The position numbers and the translations under genes are program-made. A stretch of DNA of 64,000 nucleotides, taken from NCBI RefSeq assembly GCF_019263705.2, contig NZ_JADQDK010000001.1, forward strand, positions 310,001 to 374,000, read 5' to 3'. Origin of the DNA: Pseudonocardia abyssalis. GTDB lineage: Bacteria > Actinomycetota > Actinomycetes > Mycobacteriales > Pseudonocardiaceae. The notes below the pieces were generated by a model. The model saw only the letters and a program-made list of their open reading frames with translations. It made no database searches and was not told where the DNA came from. Positions 61,797 through 64,000 of the stretch are shown here, one piece after another; positions within the stretch are counted from its first letter, which is position 1; each line of letters starts with the position of its first letter.

Positions 61797-62744
61797 GTGG
61801 AGACGATGCGCGCGATCACGCAGCGGACGTTCGGTGGGCCCGAGGTGCTCGTGCTCGGGTCGGCCCCCGTGCCCGAGCCGGTGCCGACCGAGATCCGGGT
61901 GCGGGTGGCCGCCGCCGGGGTGAACCCGGTGGACTGGAAGACCCGTTCCGGTGCGGGGATGTCGAAGGTGTTCGGGCCGCTGCCGTTCACGGTCGGTTGG
62001 GACGTCGCGGGCACCGTCGACGCCGTCGGCCCGGGAGTCACGCGCTTCGCCGTCGGCGACACCGTGTTCGGGATGCCCTGGTTCCCGCGCCAGGCCGCCG
62101 CCTACGCGGAGTTCGTCACGGCCCCGTCGCGGCACTTCGCACACCGCCCCGCCGGGCTCAGCGAGGTCGCGGCCGCCGCGCTGCCGCTGGCCGGGCTCAC
62201 CGCGTGGCAGAGCCTCGTCGACATCGCCGCCGTCCAGCCCGGCCAGCGGGTCCTGATCCACGCCGCGGCGGGCGGGGTCGGCCACCTCGCCGTGCAGATC
62301 GCGAAGTCGCGCGGGGCGTACGTGATCGGTACCGCGTCGTCGGGCAAGCACGACCTGCTGCACGACCTGGGTGTCGACGAGGCCGTCGACTACCGGCGGG
62401 AGGCGTTCGAGCGGGTCGTCGACCCCGTCGACGTCGTGTACGACCTGATCGGCGGCGACGTCGCCCTGCGCTCGCTCGATGTCCTGCGCCCCGACGGCCT
62501 GATGATCTGCCTGCCCTCCGCCGCCGCCGCCGACGCGCTCGCGGCCGCCCGGGAGCGCGGCCTGCGCGCCACCGGGATGATCGTCGAGCCCGACGGCGAC
62601 GGCCTCGACGAGCTCGCCCGGATGGTCGACCAGCGCAACCTGCGGGTCATCGTCGCCGAGACGTTCCCGCTGGAGCGCGCCTCGCACGCCCACCGCGCCG
62701 GCGAGCTGGGGCGCACCACCGGGAAGCTGGTGCTCACCCCCTGA
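61797..62744 (+). CDS. NADP-dependent quinone oxidoreductase-like MDR enzyme
   Basis: 315 residues, GTG 61797 with TAGGAA upstream; ATG 61806 is an alternative. It begins MRAITQRTFGGPEVL and has NPVDWKTRSG (typical of the NADP-dependent quinone/alkene reductase class), PFTVGWDVAGTVDAVG, nucleotide loop VLIHAAAGGVGHLAVQIAKSRGA and C-terminal TGKLVLTP. No catalytic zinc ligands. Substrate unknown. It is the third zinc-free MDR reductase in this window after the ones at the left edge and at 45.9 kb. Confidence 0.9.
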   Translation: METMRAITQRTFGGPEVLVLGSAPVPEPVPTEIRVRVAAAGVNPVDWKTRSGAGMSKVFGPLPFTVGWDVAGTVDAVGPGVTRFAVGDTVFGMPWFPRQAAAYAEFVTAPSRHFAHRPAGLSEVAAAALPLAGLTAWQSLVDIAAVQPGQRVLIHAAAGGVGHLAVQIAKSRGAYVIGTASSGKHDLLHDLGVDEAVDYRREAFERVVDPVDVVYDLIGGDVALRSLDVLRPDGLMICLPSAAAADALAAARERGLRATGMIVEPDGDGLDELARMVDQRNLRVIVAETFPLERASHAHRAGELGRTTGKLVLTP

Positions 62745-63014
62745 CCCGGTCCCTCGGGGGCCGCGGCCGACCGGTCGGCCGCTCGGCCGCGCCGTTCCCG
62801 CCCGGCTCGGACCTCGGCCCGGCGTGATCGCGCTCGCCCCACTGCCCTGCGGACGGCCGCAGCGTGCGTCGGGAGCGATCAGGGGCTGAGGGTGGCGGCC
62901 GGGATCGGTGCGATCCGCACGTCGGAGCCCTCGGCGGGGCCGCGGCCCCGGCGATCACGAACGGCCACGGCCAAGTGATGATCGGCCGCGGGACCCCGAC
63001 CCGCGGGGGTGCGG
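62745..63014. repeat. Intergenic stretch with GATC-rich repeat-like palindromes
   Basis: 270 bp without a gene. Near 62910-62990 it holds GATCGGTGCGATCCGCACG, then GGAGCCC, then GGCGATCAC and GATGATCGGCCGC. This order of motifs (GATCCGCACG, GCCC, GATCAC, GATCGG) is also found in the 121-bp array at 36.9-37.4 kb and in part at 7.99-8.05 kb, so a family of dispersed repeats seems likely. No promoter could be identified. Confidence 0.6.
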
Positions 63015-64000
63015 TCAGCGGCCCGCGGCCGCCCGGACCCGCTCGACGACCTGCTGGACGCGCTCGCGGACCCCGCGCAGCTCGGTGAGGTGGAACCAGT
63101 AGTCCGGATGGACGCCGTCGAGCCGCTCGACGGCGTTCTGCAGCCGCACCGACTGGGCGTCGAGGACGGGCCCGAACTCGGCCACGACCCCCCGGTCGAC
63201 GACGAGCCGCTGGGCGTCGCGGACGACGAACCGGGCGTCGGCGGCGTGGCGGGCGGGGTCGGCGCGGACGTCGCGCAGCTCCGCGAGCCGGTCGGTGACG
63301 GCGTCGGCGCGCTCCTCGGCGCGGGCCAGCTCGGCACGTGCGGCGGCGATCTGGTCGGCGGCGTCGTCCCAGTCGCCCGCGTCGGCCTGCGCACGGGCGG
63401 CGGTGACGGCGGTGTCGGCCGCGACGAGTGAGGCCTGCGCGCGGCGTTCGGCGTCGTCGAGGTCGCGGGAGCACTTCTCGGAGAACTCCCGGCGCAGCGA
63501 GGACAGGGCGGGCGGGATGCGGTCGGTGCGGGTCTGCGCGGCGGCCCGGCGCGTGGTGACGCTGGACAGCGCAGTGCGCACCTGGGCGGCGGTGCGCGGG
63601 GCGTCGGCGGCGAGGGTGTGGGCCTCGCGGGCCAGTTCCAGCGTGCGGGCGACGGCGTCGCGGCGTTCGCGCAGGCCGGGGGAGTCGAGCCGGGCGGCGG
63701 ACAGCTCGGCCTCGGCGAGCCGTTCCTCGGCCCGCCGCGACCGGACCCCGGCGGTGCCCGCCACGGCGGCCCGTGCGTCGACGAGCGCGACCCGCGCCTC
63801 GTGGATCGACCGCGGCAGGCCGGTGACCAGGTGCGCGGCCTCGTCCAGTACCCGGGCGTGCGACGAGCGGAACCGGCGGATCGCCTCGCGGGCCCGCTCG
63901 ATCTCCGTCGTCGCCCGCTCGTCGGCGGTGCGGGTCGCGGGTCCGGCCGGGGTGTCGGTGGTGGCGTTCAGGTAGGCCTCGGTGGCGTGGTCGCCGAGGA
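63015..64000 (-). CDS. Large coiled-coil hypothetical protein, 5' end outside the window
   Basis: Reading backward from the stop at 63015 the frame stays open to the window edge (328 codons), so the GTG at 63764 is internal and the true start is beyond the right end. The visible part is Ala/Arg/Glu-rich coiled coil: TEIERAREAIRRFRSSHARVLDEAAHLV, AEERLAEAELSAARLDS, RREFSEKCSRDLDDAERRAQASLVAADTAVTAARAQADAGDWDDAADQIAAARAELARAEERADAV, ending GVRERVQQVVERVRAAAGR. No catalytic motif or membrane span is visible in this part. Possibly a cytoskeletal, TPM-domain-associated or SMC-like protein, undetermined. Confidence 0.7.
   Translation of the reverse strand, partial: LGDHATEAYLNATTDTPAGPATRTADERATTEIERAREAIRRFRSSHARVLDEAAHLVTGLPRSIHEARVALVDARAAVAGTAGVRSRRAEERLAEAELSAARLDSPGLRERRDAVARTLELAREAHTLAADAPRTAAQVRTALSSVTTRRAAAQTRTDRIPPALSSLRREFSEKCSRDLDDAERRAQASLVAADTAVTAARAQADAGDWDDAADQIAAARAELARAEERADAVTDRLAELRDVRADPARHAADARFVVRDAQRLVVDRGVVAEFGPVLDAQSVRLQNAVERLDGVHPDYWFHLTELRGVRERVQQVVERVRAAAGR

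Overview
The window is a gene-dense, very G+C-rich segment of an actinobacterial chromosome. A filamentous or Pseudonocardia-like member of the Pseudonocardiales is my best guess. The support is the codon bias (G or C in nearly every third position), many GTG starts, an F420-type luciferase-like enzyme, PAC2 and DUF3558 proteins, PASTA-less multi-TM Ser/Thr kinases and a Tm-1/TIM-barrel pair. I see no rRNA, tRNA, CRISPR array, insertion sequence or prophage. Genes at both window edges are cut.

Layout. 0-2 kb: two MDR alcohol dehydrogenase/quinone reductase genes. 2-8 kb: one giant SF1 helicase fused to a restriction-endonuclease-like domain, a long pentapeptide-repeat linker and a winged helix. 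8-11.5 kb: a divergent NAD/ADP-ribose cluster, with a NrtR-like Nudix regulator coupled to a NYN-LOTUS RNase on one side and ARPP-1 plus ADP-ribosylglycohydrolase on the other, sharing one operator region. 11.5-15 kb: an LLM oxidoreductase and a three-gene Tm-1 / PEP-hydrolase-like / SRPBCC operon. 15-27.4 kb: HerA, (VOC protein, reversed), SbcD, SbcC, a NurA-like nuclease and a coupled HEAT-repeat-like protein, i.e. the archaeal DNA-end-resection gene order in a bacterium. 27.9-36.2 kb: recC-recB-recD on the minus strand. 36.4-43 kb: a small unknown protein, a 121-bp tandem repeat array, phosphoglucomutase, and two paralogous membrane Ser/Thr kinases separated by a reversed alpha/beta hydrolase. 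43-49 kb: unknown proteins, a methyltransferase, a quinone reductase and a BCCT transporter. 49-52 kb: an Lrp regulator divergent from a 2-oxoacid dehydrogenase E1, with paired operators. 51.7-56.5 kb: a secreted RTX-like protein, patatin-SnoaL fusion, PAC2 and MFS genes. 56.5-59.2 kb: a repeat-rich gap, a CooC/ParA-like ATPase with a small partner behind a Fur-family-type box, then a PadR regulator. 59.2-64 kb: a TPP enzyme, a lipoprotein, DUF1232, a quinone reductase and a truncated coiled-coil gene.

How it fits together. Three separate DNA-end-processing machines (giant helicase-nuclease, HerA-NurA-SbcCD-HEAT, RecBCD) lie within about 34 kb, so the left half is a DNA repair or genome-defence neighbourhood. 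Many genes overlap by 4 bp (ATGA or GTGA), marking tight operons: Nudix-NYN, ARPP1-ARG, Tm1-PEP-SRPBCC, sbcD-sbcC, nurA-HEAT, recC-recB-recD. A second recurring theme is tandem repeats with a 15-bp unit in several unrelated genes and one intergenic site, together with dispersed intergenic inverted repeats.

All functions are inferred from reading translated sequence and motifs; no database search was run.
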